Shown piece by piece: positions 24,382-33,500 of a DNA stretch of 64,000 nucleotides (position 1 is the first letter of the stretch; the number at the start of each line of letters is the position of its first letter). The stretch comes from Streptomyces marokkonensis (GTDB lineage: Bacteria; Actinomycetota; Actinomycetes; Streptomycetales; Streptomycetaceae). Location of the stretch: the NCBI RefSeq assembly GCF_008312835.1, contig NZ_VSKS01000005.1, forward strand, positions 1 through 64,000, read 5' to 3'. Position numbers and translations under genes: made by a program. Under the pieces are notes generated by a model. That model searched no databases and was not told the origin of the DNA. It worked only from the letters and a program-made list of their open reading frames with translations.

Positions 24382-24813
24382 TCAGATCTCGGGTTCCGGT
24401 GGCGTAAGGCGTAGTTCGGCCCAGACGGTCTTGCGCGGGAAGCGGTCCTCCGACACGCCCCAGCGGTCCGCGAGCGCGTCGACGAGGCACAGACCGCGGC
24501 CCGACTCGGCTTCGGGGGCGGCCGGTTGACGCTGGGGGAGTCGGTCACCCCGCGTGTCCGTGACCTCGATACGGAGCGTGTCGTCCACCACGTAGAACGC
24601 GAGACGGAAGTCCCGGCCCGGCACGCGGCCGTGGGTGACGGCGTTGGTGGCCAGTTCGGCCACGACGTGGCGTGCGGCCTCCGAGTCGTATCCCCAGTCG
24701 CGGAGGTGGGCGTCCGTGAGGAGACGGGCGAGGCGGGCACTGCGTGCGGTGGCGGACAGCAGCACGCTGAAGTTCCTGACGGAGGCGGCGGGTTCGGCAG
24801 TTCGCTGATTCAC
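24382..24813 (-). CDS. RsbW-like ATP-binding (anti-sigma/HATPase) protein
   Basis: A 143-residue HATPase_c_2 protein of the RsbW/SpoIIAB-like class. The N box is HVVAELATNAVTHGRV (about residues 49-64) and the G box region is DTRGDRLPQ...AESGRGLCLVDALADRWGV. The C-terminal TVWAELRL strand closes the fold. The fold suggests an anti-sigma-factor-type kinase, but many Streptomyces paralogues have no known sigma partner. It is divergent (about 160 bp) from the XRE/DUF5753 gene, with the DUF397 gene beyond, the composition of WhiJ/AbaA-type clusters. Confidence 0.9.
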   Translation of the reverse strand: MNQRTAEPAASVRNFSVLLSATARSARLARLLTDAHLRDWGYDSEAARHVVAELATNAVTHGRVPGRDFRLAFYVVDDTLRIEVTDTRGDRLPQRQPAAPEAESGRGLCLVDALADRWGVSEDRFPRKTVWAELRLTPPEPEI

Positions 24814-24972
24814 ATCACTCAGCGTGGCCGGATCTGCGTACCGTGGAGTGTCACTTAGCGCGTGCGTACGGTCACTGTCCGGTGGTTGTCCGGTGCTGTC
24901 GTGGCTGTGCCGACGGTTGGTACGGGTAGGGCGCCGGGTGCGTCACGGACGGTTCCGAGGGAGAGGTGCGGC

Positions 24973-25851
24973 ATGACGGCGGTCGAGGCGGAGGCGGGTC
25001 GGCTCAAGGAAGAGGCGGACGAACCCGGTTGGGAGGTCGACCCGGACGACGAGTGGGGCGTCGCGGTCATCACGACGGTCGGGCGTCAGCTGAAGCTGCG
25101 GCGCGAGGCGGCGGGGATGCGGGCCGCCGAGTTCGGCCGGGTCGTCGGGTACGGCGAGGACATGGTGTACAAGATCGAGGGCGGCAAGCGGATCCCTCGC
25201 CAGGAGTTCCTCGACAAGGCGGACGAGATCCTGGAGGCGGGCGGCCTCATCGCGGCGGCCTGGGAGGACGTGAAGAAGGTCCGGTACCCGAAGAAGGTTC
25301 GTGCGCTGGGGAAGTTGGAAGCGAGAGCGGTCGAGATCGCTGTGTACCAGTCCAACAGCATCAATGGCTTGTTGCAGACGCCGGAGCACGCGCGAGCTGT
25401 GATCGGGGCGGCTCAGCCGCCCTACTCTCCGGACGACGTGGAGCGCATGGTGGCTGCACGCATCGCCCGGCGAACCGTCTTCGAGCGTGATCCCGCCCCG
25501 GCGCTCAGCTTCGTCCTGGAGGAAGGGGTTATGCGTCGGCCTATCGGAGGCACAATGGTGTGGCGTCAGCAGCTCGAACGCCTTTTGGAGGTGGGGCGGT
25601 TGCACAACGTCGTGCTTCAGGTGATGCCGATGAACTGTGAGACCCACTCCGGGACGGACGGCACGATCGAGCTGCTGAAGTTTGCGGACGGGACGGCGGT
25701 TGGCCGGGCCGATGGCGAGTTCAACGGACGGCCGACTTCGGACCCCAAACAGCTGCGCATCCTTGAACTGCAGTATGGGACGATCCGAGCTCAGGCGCTC
25801 TCGCCGCGGGAGTCGCTGGCCTTCATCGAGCAACTGCTGGGGGAAACATGA
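24973..25851 (+). CDS. WhiJ-like XRE regulator with DUF5753 domain
   Basis: A 292-residue regulator. The N-terminal 30 residues are acidic; the XRE HTH spans about 36-95 ([51 protein letters not shown]). The DUF5753 domain follows from about residue 110 ([39 protein letters not shown]... [31 protein letters not shown]... [37 protein letters not shown]). Homologues such as WhiJ act in developmental control of aerial growth. It overlaps the DUF397 gene by 4 nt (ATGA). An RBS-like GGGAGAGG precedes the ATG. Confidence 0.92.
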   Translation: MTAVEAEAGRLKEEADEPGWEVDPDDEWGVAVITTVGRQLKLRREAAGMRAAEFGRVVGYGEDMVYKIEGGKRIPRQEFLDKADEILEAGGLIAAAWEDVKKVRYPKKVRALGKLEARAVEIAVYQSNSINGLLQTPEHARAVIGAAQPPYSPDDVERMVAARIARRTVFERDPAPALSFVLEEGVMRRPIGGTMVWRQQLERLLEVGRLHNVVLQVMPMNCETHSGTDGTIELLKFADGTAVGRADGEFNGRPTSDPKQLRILELQYGTIRAQALSPRESLAFIEQLLGET

Positions 25852-26054
25852 TCCGCAAGACCACTGCCGGGGCCTCCGAGCTGGCGTGGTTCAAGAGCAG
25901 CTACAGCAGCGGCAACAACGGTGAGTCGTGTGTCGAACTCGCCCTCACTCCCGGCACCGTCCACGTCCGCGACTCCAAGACCACCGAAGGCCCCCGCCTC
26001 ACCTTCGCCCCCGGCGCCTGGGCGCGTTTCGTCCCGTACGCGTCCGAGGCCTGA
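25848..26054 (+). CDS. DUF397 small protein
   Basis: A 68-residue protein with the DUF397 signature: [53 protein letters not shown]. Length and motif order are typical. Paralogues accompany WhiJ-like regulators and are thought to modulate them; the coupled ATGA overlap supports a regulator-partner relationship. It has no DNA-binding domain of its own. Confidence 0.93.
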   Translation: MIRKTTAGASELAWFKSSYSSGNNGESCVELALTPGTVHVRDSKTTEGPRLTFAPGAWARFVPYASEA

Positions 26055-26166
26055 TCGCGCGACCTGGTCCGCCTACTCCAGCAACAGGCGGACCAGCTTG
26101 CCCAACTAAACAGGCCACCGACAGTGCGGGCATGCCGGCACCGGAGACCCGGGGCCGCGTGCGGTG

Positions 26167-27279
26167 TCACGCGTCCTGGCGTGCCGGAGCGACGCGTCCG
26201 GTGCCGGTACCGGAGGCCGGTGCCAGGGCCCGGCGATGGCGGCGGAGGACTGCGGACTCGCCCCACAGCAGGGCGTGCGGCCGGTAGGCGGGACCGTGCA
26301 GGGAGCGTTCCAGCGCGGGGAGGTAGTTCCAGCGCACGGCAGGGTGCGCGGAGTGGGCGAAGTGGTACAGGTCGCCGTACGGCAGCCATGTGCCCCGGGC
26401 CAGCAGGGCGAGGAGCGTGTTGCGCGGGTACAGGCGCAGGCAGCGGCCGGCCTCGACGGCGGCGGGCGGTCCGCTCACCCGCTCCGGGTCGAACCAGCGG
26501 TGCTCGACGAGCAGCGACATCCACGCGAGCTGCGGATACAGCAGCAGCCGGGGCAGCGCGAAGGCGAACACCGCCGCCTCCCAGCCGAAGACTCCGGCGA
26601 CGACGGCCGTCACGACCACGGGACCGGCGGCCCGCAGCCTCCCGGCGCCCGGTCCCCGCCCCAGGGCCGCCAGGTCGCGGACGGTGCCGTACGCGCCGGA
26701 CGGGGTGAGCGGGTGGACCATGCCCAGCAGGCACCGAGCCGTCGTGGCACCCGGCCGCAGGCCCGCAGCGTGGAGCTCGGCCAGGTTCGGATCGGCTCCG
26801 GCGACCGTCGCGTTCGGATGGTGCTCGCGTACGTGCCGACGGCGCCGTACCGGCACGGGGACGAAGCCGAGCGGGATGTGGACGGCCACCTCGGCGAGCA
26901 GCGTGTTCAGCCGCCCGCCCCGGACCAGCACGCCGTGTACGGCGAAGTGGCTGACCTCTTGCAGATGGCGGAATTTCGCCGCCCCTGCGAAGGCGGCCAG
27001 AACGCAGCCCCAGGGGCCGCCGTGCACGGCCACCGCGCACCACCCGGCGAACTCAACCCAGTGGCCCACCAGCAACAGGACCGGAGTGACATCGTTCAGC
27101 CGCTCACGCTGAAGCCGCATCACCGCACGGAGCGAGTCCGATGTGTGCCGTACCCGTGCCGGGCTGAACCACCACCGGTCGACCTGCCGCAGTGCGATCC
27201 CGACCGCGATGGCCACGAGTCCGGCCGACAGCGCCCCCAAAGCCGTTCCCTCCCCCTCGTCCGCCACCGGAAGCGGCAC
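26167..27279 (-). CDS. Fatty acid desaturase-like membrane protein
   Basis: A 370-residue membrane protein with three histidine clusters in desaturase order: HLQEVSHFAVHG (about 105-116), RRRRHVREHHPN (about 145-156) and DLYHFAHSAHPAVRWNYLPALE (about 315-335). These can hold a di-iron centre for oxygen-dependent modification of a lipid or pigment. Hydrophobic stretches are TALGALSAGLVAIAVGIAL, VLLLVGHWVEFAGWCAVAV, LRAAGPVVVTAVVAGVFGWEAAVFAFALPRLLLYPQLAWM. A GTG start at 27279 is assumed; the RBS is poor and a second GTG lies about 12 nt inside. No pathway genes are adjacent. Confidence 0.78.
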   Translation of the reverse strand: MPLPVADEGEGTALGALSAGLVAIAVGIALRQVDRWWFSPARVRHTSDSLRAVMRLQRERLNDVTPVLLLVGHWVEFAGWCAVAVHGGPWGCVLAAFAGAAKFRHLQEVSHFAVHGVLVRGGRLNTLLAEVAVHIPLGFVPVPVRRRRHVREHHPNATVAGADPNLAELHAAGLRPGATTARCLLGMVHPLTPSGAYGTVRDLAALGRGPGAGRLRAAGPVVVTAVVAGVFGWEAAVFAFALPRLLLYPQLAWMSLLVEHRWFDPERVSGPPAAVEAGRCLRLYPRNTLLALLARGTWLPYGDLYHFAHSAHPAVRWNYLPALERSLHGPAYRPHALLWGESAVLRRHRRALAPASGTGTGRVAPARQDA

Positions 27280-27321
27280 GGGGCGGGGCGGCGGACCGCA
27301 GGGACGGTGCCGTGCCTCCGG

Positions 27322-27600
27322 TCAGACCTCGGTCGGGTGGATGCCCGCCTCGTGCAGCACCTTCATGTTTTCCCGGCTGAGCTCGGCGAACGCGCTGATT
27401 TCCGCCATGTGCGCGGCACCCTCGTAGGTCACCGGACCGTCCCCGAGGAGCACCGCGGGGTCGAGTTCCGCGTCGTACACGAGGGTGGCGTTGCCCTCCA
27501 GCACCGGCTGCCACGCGTCACCGGCCGTCTGGAGGTAGCTGCGGGCGACGCCCCCAGGTTTCTTCCCGGTCGGCAGGTTCCGTGCCGCAGGACACGGAGA
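27322..27600 (-). pseudogene. Truncated gene remnant
   Basis: An open stretch of about 93 codons ending at a stop at 27322. The best coding-like part is WQPVLEGNATLVYDAELDPAVLLGDGPVTYEGAAHMAEISAFAELSRENMKVLHEAGIHPTEV. There is no start or RBS where expected: the frame runs into the terminator hairpin of the M23 gene at 27602-27640, and only an internal GTG (27504) is available. It looks like the 3' end of a gene whose 5' part was lost. I do not recognise the family. Confidence 0.4.
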
Positions 27601-27601
27601 A

Positions 27602-27640
27602 CGACCCCGAGGGCGGCCTGGGGCCGCGTTCTCGGGGTCG
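27602..27640 (-). terminator. Two-tier hairpin terminator of the M23 gene
   Basis: Outer arms CGACCCCGAG (27602-27611) and CTCGGGGTCG (27631-27640), inner arms GCGGCC (27613-27618) and GGCCGC (27622-27627). It is 21 bp beyond the peptidase stop codon. Confidence 0.75.
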
Positions 27641-27660
27641 GGTGCGTCTGCGGGTGTGCG

Positions 27661-28335
27661 TCAGAGGTTGACGCCGTTGGTGCGCAGGAACTTCGCCGGG
27701 TCGACGGCGGAGCCGTAGTTCGGGGTGGTGCGGATCTCGAAGTGCAGGTGGGGTCCGCTGGAGTTGCCGGTGTTGCCGGACAGGGCGATCTTCTGGCCGG
27801 TCTTGACGATCTGGCCGACCTTCACGTTGACCGAGGACAGGTGGGCGTACTGGGAGTACGTCTTGTTGCCGTGCTTGATCACGACGGCGTTGCCGTAGGC
27901 GGGGCCGTCGCCGGCGCCGTTGCCTCCGGCCTTGACGACGGTGCCGCCGTGGGTGGCGAGGACCGGGGTGCCGGTGGGGACGGCGTAGTCCTGGCCGGAG
28001 TGCTTGGAGGCCCACATGCCGCCGTTCTGGGCGAAGCTCGCGGACAGCTTGTAGCTCTTCACCGGGGAGACCCAGGACGCCTGCTTCTTCGCGGCCGCGG
28101 CCTTGGCCTGAGTGGCCTTGGTGGCCTTGACGGCCTGCGTCTTCGCGGCCTCGGCCTGGGCGGCGGCCTGCGCCTGGACCGCGGTGGCGGTGCCGGACAC
28201 GGCCGTGGTCCCGGCGGCGGCGACCGCGACCCCGGCTCCCAGGACGACCGTGGAGCCCAGGCCGGCGGCCAGCACGGCCGCACGGGTGCGGGTCAGGGAC
28301 GTACGGGGGAGACGGGACGTGACGCGCTGGAACAT
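27661..28335 (-). CDS. Secreted M23-family metallopeptidase
   Basis: A 224-residue exported peptidase. The signal region is MFQRVTSRLPRTSLTRTRAAVLAAGLGSTVVLGAGVAVAAAG; a low-complexity Ala/Lys/Gln linker follows (residues about 45-80). The LytM domain has GMWASKHSGQDYAVPTGTPVLATHGGTVV, with H and D of the zinc site, and SSGPHLHFEIRTTPNYGSAVDPAKFL, with the catalytic HxH. It should cut peptide cross-bridges in the wall. ATG 28335 has GAGG 6-8 nt upstream. A leader of more than 100 nt lies upstream. I looked for a c-di-AMP riboswitch, known ahead of such genes, but could not match its conserved core. Confidence 0.92.
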   Translation of the reverse strand: MFQRVTSRLPRTSLTRTRAAVLAAGLGSTVVLGAGVAVAAAGTTAVSGTATAVQAQAAAQAEAAKTQAVKATKATQAKAAAAKKQASWVSPVKSYKLSASFAQNGGMWASKHSGQDYAVPTGTPVLATHGGTVVKAGGNGAGDGPAYGNAVVIKHGNKTYSQYAHLSSVNVKVGQIVKTGQKIALSGNTGNSSGPHLHFEIRTTPNYGSAVDPAKFLRTNGVNL

Positions 28336-28703
28336 CGAAACCTCATGGGGGAGGGGGCGGGGGAAGCCACCGGCGGAACGGGTCCGTGCCGTGATGGCTG
28401 TTCCTTGGTAGCCCGCCCCTCCCGAAAGCCGCAAAGGTGTGACCTACGACGAAAGGCCGTACTTCGGGCGTGAGATCCACGTCTCTTGACGAAGGGGGCT
28501 GCACGGGGCGAAACCCCCCATTTCAAGCTGATCGATCAGACCGGCGCACTAAATGTCCGTTTTGGGCTCGCTCACTTCACGACTATTCCGGGTAGTACCG
28601 GATATCGCGCCTGTGCCGCTTGTCACCGGGCGGCCGGTCCGGGCGCCGGGTGAATGTGGCGTGGGTCTCCGGGCGGCCCGCGTTCCGGCCTCCGCGCGTT
28701 CGC
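28336..28703. other. Non-coding gap upstream of M23 gene
   Basis: Between the M23 gene start and the alpha/beta hydrolase stop. It holds the promoter and leader of the M23 gene on the minus strand. A perfect 12-bp palindrome CTGATCGATCAG lies at 28528-28539, and a shorter dyad TCCGG-6-CCGGA near 28585. No ORF is credible. The palindrome may be a regulator site; nothing in the window identifies the protein. Confidence 0.4.
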
Positions 28704-29543
28704 TCAGGCGAGGAAGTCCACCAGCGCGCGGTTGAGCCCGGCGGGCCGCTCGGTGGGGATCGAGTGGTGGGAGGCGTCCGGGAGGGTGACGACCGTCGCC
28801 CCGGGCATGAGCCGGTGGGCGGCGGCCGCCACGCGGGGCGTGTCATGGGCGCGGCTGCGCTCGGCCAGGAGGACCAGGGCCGGGACGGAGCAGGCCCGCA
28901 GGGCGTCCTCGCGGGGGCGCGGCATGGTGACGACCTTCGAGCGCCTCGCCACGGCCGTGCTGTCCAGGAACGCCCGCCACACGGGGTCCTCGGGGTCGCG
29001 GCCGGTCTCCCACCGGTGGAAGGCCCGGGGACGCAGGGCGGCGGGCTTCAGCGAGGTCAGCACCGCGTGCAGGAGGTAGTTCGCGCTCATGCGGGCGAAG
29101 CACTGGACCGGGTCGAGCAGCGCGAGCCTGCCGAGCCGGTGGGGTGCGTGCAGGGCGTACCGGAGGGCGATCCAGGCGCCGTAGGAGTGACCGCACAGGT
29201 GGGCCCCGTCCAGATCCAGCGCGTCGAAGAGCGCGTCGAGCCAGGCGGTCAGGTCGCCGGCACCGCGCAGCGGGGCCCCGTCGTGCACGCTGCGGCCGTA
29301 GTCGCCGATCAGGTCGACGGCGTACACCCGGTGGGCGGCGGCCAGCGCCCCCACGTTGGCGTACCAGACCGCCGAGGTCGTCCCGCCGCCGGGCAGGAGG
29401 ACCAGCGGGGTGCCGTCTTTGGGGCCGCAGACGTTCACCCGGGTGCTGCCGTACGGCGTCGGCACATCGGTAGGGCTCACCTCGACGGGCCACCTCCGCA
29501 GGACCTCGTCGTACGCCGCGTGGAAAGCGTCCTCGTCCCTCAT
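28704..29543 (-). CDS. Alpha/beta hydrolase
   Basis: A 279-residue alpha/beta-fold hydrolase. The oxyanion segment is LVLLPGGGTTSAVWYANV, the nucleophile elbow is CGHSYGAW (Ser at about residue 118), the acid is probably in VPALVLLAERSRAHD, and the catalytic His is in DASHHSIPTERP near the end. Length is typical for esterases, lipases or haloperoxidase-like enzymes. No conserved cap suggests a particular substrate. The gene is single and faces the HigBA-like pair divergently. Confidence 0.9.
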   Translation of the reverse strand: MRDEDAFHAAYDEVLRRWPVEVSPTDVPTPYGSTRVNVCGPKDGTPLVLLPGGGTTSAVWYANVGALAAAHRVYAVDLIGDYGRSVHDGAPLRGAGDLTAWLDALFDALDLDGAHLCGHSYGAWIALRYALHAPHRLGRLALLDPVQCFARMSANYLLHAVLTSLKPAALRPRAFHRWETGRDPEDPVWRAFLDSTAVARRSKVVTMPRPREDALRACSVPALVLLAERSRAHDTPRVAAAAHRLMPGATVVTLPDASHHSIPTERPAGLNRALVDFLA

Positions 29544-29770
29544 GCTCGCCGCCCCCTGGTGGATGCCCGGTGATCTGGCAGCAACCTAGTGACGTCAGAG
29601 GGCAGTTCACCAGAACGCCGTTCGTTGATTGCCACGCCCGCATCAACCGGCTCCGGCCCGGTACCTGATGGTGTGAACCTGGGGGAGTCCGGCCCCGGGG
29701 CAGGTGGCTGGCCGGTTGTGTGGATGCCGTACGCCTCGTCCGCCCAGCCTGCTCCCCGAACGGAATGGTC

Positions 29771-30151
29771 ATGTCGGCACGACCCGAACCGGACCTCTAC
29801 ATCATCGAAGTCGAGCCGGAGGTCCGGGCATGGCTGGAAACCCTTTCGCTGCCGGACTACAGAGCCGCCGAACGGTTCGCGGACCGGCTGGCAACTGATG
29901 GTCCCGCACTGCCGTTCCCGCTGGCCAGCCACCTCGGTGACGGGCTCCGAGAGCTGCGGATCGGGCGAGTGCGTGTCACCTACTGGTTCGCCCCGGGGCG
30001 ACGAGCCGTCCTCCTCACTGTCTTCCGTAAGACGAGAATGCGAGAGAGGGACGAAGCGCTGAGAGCACAGCGGGCGAGGAAACTGTGCGAGGCGGAGCAC
30101 CCTCCGGCCGGTGAGCACGCCGTCTACAGTAGGGGCGAGGAGGCCCGATGA
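29771..30151 (+). CDS. HigB/RelE-type toxin candidate
   Basis: A 126-residue Gp49-like (PF05973-type) protein. The core YIIEVEPEVRAWLETLSLPDYRAAERFADRLATDGPALPFPLASHLGDGLRELRIGRVRVTYWFAPGRRAVLLTVFRKTRMRERDEALRAQRARKLCEAE shows the RELRIGRVRVTYWFAPGRRAVLLTVFRKT pattern of HigB-type mRNA interferases. ATG 29771 has GGAA about 7 nt upstream; ATG 29765 is an alternative. It overlaps the next gene by 4 nt (ATGA). The toxin-first order is typical of higBA. Confidence 0.85.
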   Translation: MSARPEPDLYIIEVEPEVRAWLETLSLPDYRAAERFADRLATDGPALPFPLASHLGDGLRELRIGRVRVTYWFAPGRRAVLLTVFRKTRMRERDEALRAQRARKLCEAEHPPAGEHAVYSRGEEAR

Positions 30152-30456
30152 GCAGCGGATACCACACGAGCTGGACAGTGCCGTCGGAACACCGTGAGGA
30201 TCCGGCGTACCGCGCCGCGGGCCGGCGTATGGACTTCGCCCAGGCCGTCTACGACCGGCGCTCCGTCCTCGGCTGGTCCACCGCGGAGCTCGCCCGGCGT
30301 GCCGAGCTCTCCGAGGAGGACGTCGAGGCCATTGAGGAGAGCAGCGTCGAGCCCACGTTGGAGCTGATCGAACGACTGGCCACGGCCCTGCAAGCCGGAG
30401 CCCGCATCGACCCCCGCACCAGCCCCGAGTTCCGCTTCGAGGATTACGCGGCCTGA
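30148..30456 (+). CDS. XRE-type antitoxin candidate (HigA-like)
   Basis: A 102-residue HTH protein. The XRE core is RRMDFAQAVYDRRSVLGWSTAELARRAELSEEDVEAIEESSVEPTLELIERLATALQAG (about residues 24-82), with a short tail IDPRTSPEFRFEDYAA. It is coupled to the HigB-type gene by an ATGA overlap. In known systems the antitoxin binds the toxin and represses the operon; the 220-bp upstream gap 29544-29770 is the likely operator region. Confidence 0.88.
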   Translation: MSSGYHTSWTVPSEHREDPAYRAAGRRMDFAQAVYDRRSVLGWSTAELARRAELSEEDVEAIEESSVEPTLELIERLATALQAGARIDPRTSPEFRFEDYAA

Positions 30457-30544
30457 ACCGCTGCGGCTCACGCCCGCCTCACCCGGGTGCCGGAGGGCGG
30501 TACCTTCGACCTCACGCCGATCAGGGCCGATGAGGAGAGTCAAC

Positions 30545-33500
30545 GTGAGCAAGTTCGTGCGGCCCGCCGCCGAGGGCGCCGACCCGTTCGGTACGGCGCG
30601 TCTGCGGCGCGGGGTCCTGGACGCCTGGGCCACCAGTCCCGCCCGCTTCCGTGAGGACGCCAACGCCGAGGAGGACCTCGTCCTCGGCGGGTACCGCGAC
30701 CGTCTCGTCGTCGAGCTCGCGCAGAACGCCGCCGACGCCGCCGCCCGGGCCGGCGTACCGGGACGGCTCCGGCTCACCCTGCGGGACGGGGTGCTCGTCG
30801 CCGCCAACACCGGCGCACCGCTGGACGCGGCCGGGGTCGAGTCGCTGTCCACACTGCGGGCCTCCGCCAAGCGCGACGCCCCGGACCGGGCCGTGGGACG
30901 GTTCGGCGTCGGGTTCGCCGCCGTGCTCGCCGTGACCGACGAGCCCGCCGTCGTCGGACGGCACGGCGGGGTGCGGTGGTCGCTGGCCGAGGCGCGGGAG
31001 CTCGCGAACGACACGGCCCGGCACAGTCCCGGCCTGGGCGACGAGATCCGCCGCCGCGACGGGCACGTGCCGCTGCTGCGGCTCCCGTTCGCCGCCGAGG
31101 GCACCGCGCCCGGCCCCTACGACACGGCCGTCATCCTCCCGCTGCGGGACCCGGCCGCCGCCGACCTCGCCGAGCGGCTGCTCCACGCCGTCGACGACGC
31201 CCTGCTGCTGGCGCTTCCCGGCCTGGAGGACGTCGTCGTCGAGATCGGTGACGCGGAGCCCCGCACCGTGAGCCGGCGCGACGACGCGGGCCTCACCGTC
31301 GTCGAGGACTCGCGGGAGGGGACGACCCGGTGGCGTACCGCCGTCGCCCATGGGCCGCTGACCCCCGATCTGCTCGCCGACCGGCCCGTCGAGGAGCGGC
31401 TGCGGCCGCACTGGTCGGTCACCTGGGCCGTCCCGGTGGACTCCGACGGCGCCCCCGCCCGGCCCCGCACCAGCCCCGTCGTGCACGCGCCCACCCCGAG
31501 CGACGAGCCCCTCGGCGTGCCCGCCCTGCTCATCGCCTCCCTCCCGCTGGACTCCACCCGCCGGCACGCCGCACCCGGCCCGCTCACCGACTTCCTGGTG
31601 CAGCGCGCGGCCGACGCCTACGCCGCACTGCTCGCCGACTGGAGTCCGGTGACCGCCGGGATCATCGGACTCGTGCCCGGCCCGCTCGGCAAGGGGGAGC
31701 TGGACGGCGCCCTGCGCCAGGCGATCCTGGAACGGCTGCCGCGGACGTCCTTCCTGCCGCCCGCCGCCGTGCCGCACGAGCAGGACGGCGACTTCGAACT
31801 GCCGCGGTCGCTGCGGCCCCGGGACGCCGAGGTCGTCGAAGGCGCGGGGGCCGACACCGTGCGGGTGCTGGCCGAGGTCCTCCCCACCCTCCTGCCCGCC
31901 GGTCTCGAACGCCGCGTGGAACTGCGCACGCTCGGGGTCGCCCGCGTGCCGCTCACCGACGCGATCGACCGGCTGGCCGGACTGGAGAAGTCCCCCGACT
32001 GGTGGCGGCGGCTGTACGACAGCCTCGCCGGGGTCGACCCGGACCGGCTGTCCGGGCTGCCCGTCCCCCTGGCCGACAGGCGGACCACCATCGGGCCCCG
32101 GCAGGTGCTGCTGCCCACCCCCGACTCGGCCGCCCTCGACGCCGAACTCCTCGCCCGGCTTGGTCTCAAGGTCGCCCACCCGGACGCCGCGCACCCCCTG
32201 CTGGAGAAGCTGGGCGCGCTCCCCGCCACCCCGCGCGCCGTCCTCACCACCCCGCAGGTGCGGGCCGCCGTCGCCGCCTCGCTGGACGACGAGGGCGCCA
32301 TCAACTGGGAGGAGGACGCCCCGGACGCGGAGGAACTCGCCGACACCGTGCTGGGGCTGGTGCGCGACGCCGGTCTGGAACCCGGTGACGAGCCGTGGCT
32401 GGGCGCCCTCGCCCTCCCCGACGAGGACGGCGAGCTGTCCCCGGCCTGCGAACTCGTGTACCCCGGCGGCCCCTTCGCCCAGGTCATGCGGGAGGGCGAA
32501 CTCGCCGCCGTGGACGGCGAACTGGCCGGCAAGTGGGGCGAACAGCCGCTCGCCGCGTGCGGGGTGCTGGTGGACTTCGCGCTGATCCGCGCCACCGACG
32601 TGGTCCTCGACCCCGATGAACTCGAGCCCCGCGAAGGGGACTTCGCCGAGCCCGACGACGCCGGTCTGCTCGACGCCGTGGACGTGTGGAGCGAGGACGT
32701 CCTCGACCGCTTCCCGGACAGCCCGGTCCCGCCGGTCGCCACCGAGATCGTCGCCGTGCGCGACCTCGACCTCGTGGACGACGACCGGTGGCCGCAGGCC
32801 CTGGCCCTGCTGTCGCGGCCCCCGCTGCGGGACGCGCTCGTCCAGCCGGTGCGGATCCTGCTGCACGACGGCACCCACGAGGTCGTACGGCCGTACACCG
32901 CGTGGTGGCTGCGCGGGCACCCGGTGATCGGCGGGCGCCGCCCGGCCGGACTGCGGGCGGCCGGCAGCGATCCGCTGCTGCGGGGCCTGTACGAGGAGGC
33001 CGACGCGACCGGGTTCGAGGACGAGCAGGTGCTGCGGGCACTGGGCGTACGGACCTCGGTGGCCGCGCTCCTCGACGAGCCCGGCGGCGCGGCCGAGCTG
33101 CTGGACCGCCTCGCCGACCCGGACCGGCCCGTCACGGCCGCCCAGCTCCACGCCCTGTACGGCGCGCTGGCCGAGCTGGACCCCGAGCAGGTGACCCTGC
33201 CGGACGATCTGCGGGCCGTGGTCGACGGGCGGGTGGAGGTGGTGGACGCGGCGGACGCGGTGGTCGTCGACTCGCCCGATCTGCTGCCGTTCACCTCGGG
33301 TGTCCCGCTGCTGCCGGTACGGCCGGCGCGGGCCGCCGAGCTGGCGGAGCTGTTCCAGGTGCGGCGGCTGAGCGAGTCCGTCACCGGTCAGGTCGACTCG
33401 GAGGGCGCCGAGCACGACGTGCCGGAGCCGGTGCGGGCGCTGCTGGGGGCGGGGACGCCGGCGTCGTACGTGGAGCACGAGGAACTCGTCGTCGACGGTG

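Noticed and set aside
28336-28460. Possible c-di-AMP (ydaO) riboswitch upstream of the M23 gene
   Set aside because: Such riboswitches precede wall hydrolases in Streptomyces, but I could not match the conserved core or pairing by eye. A covariance-model search would decide.
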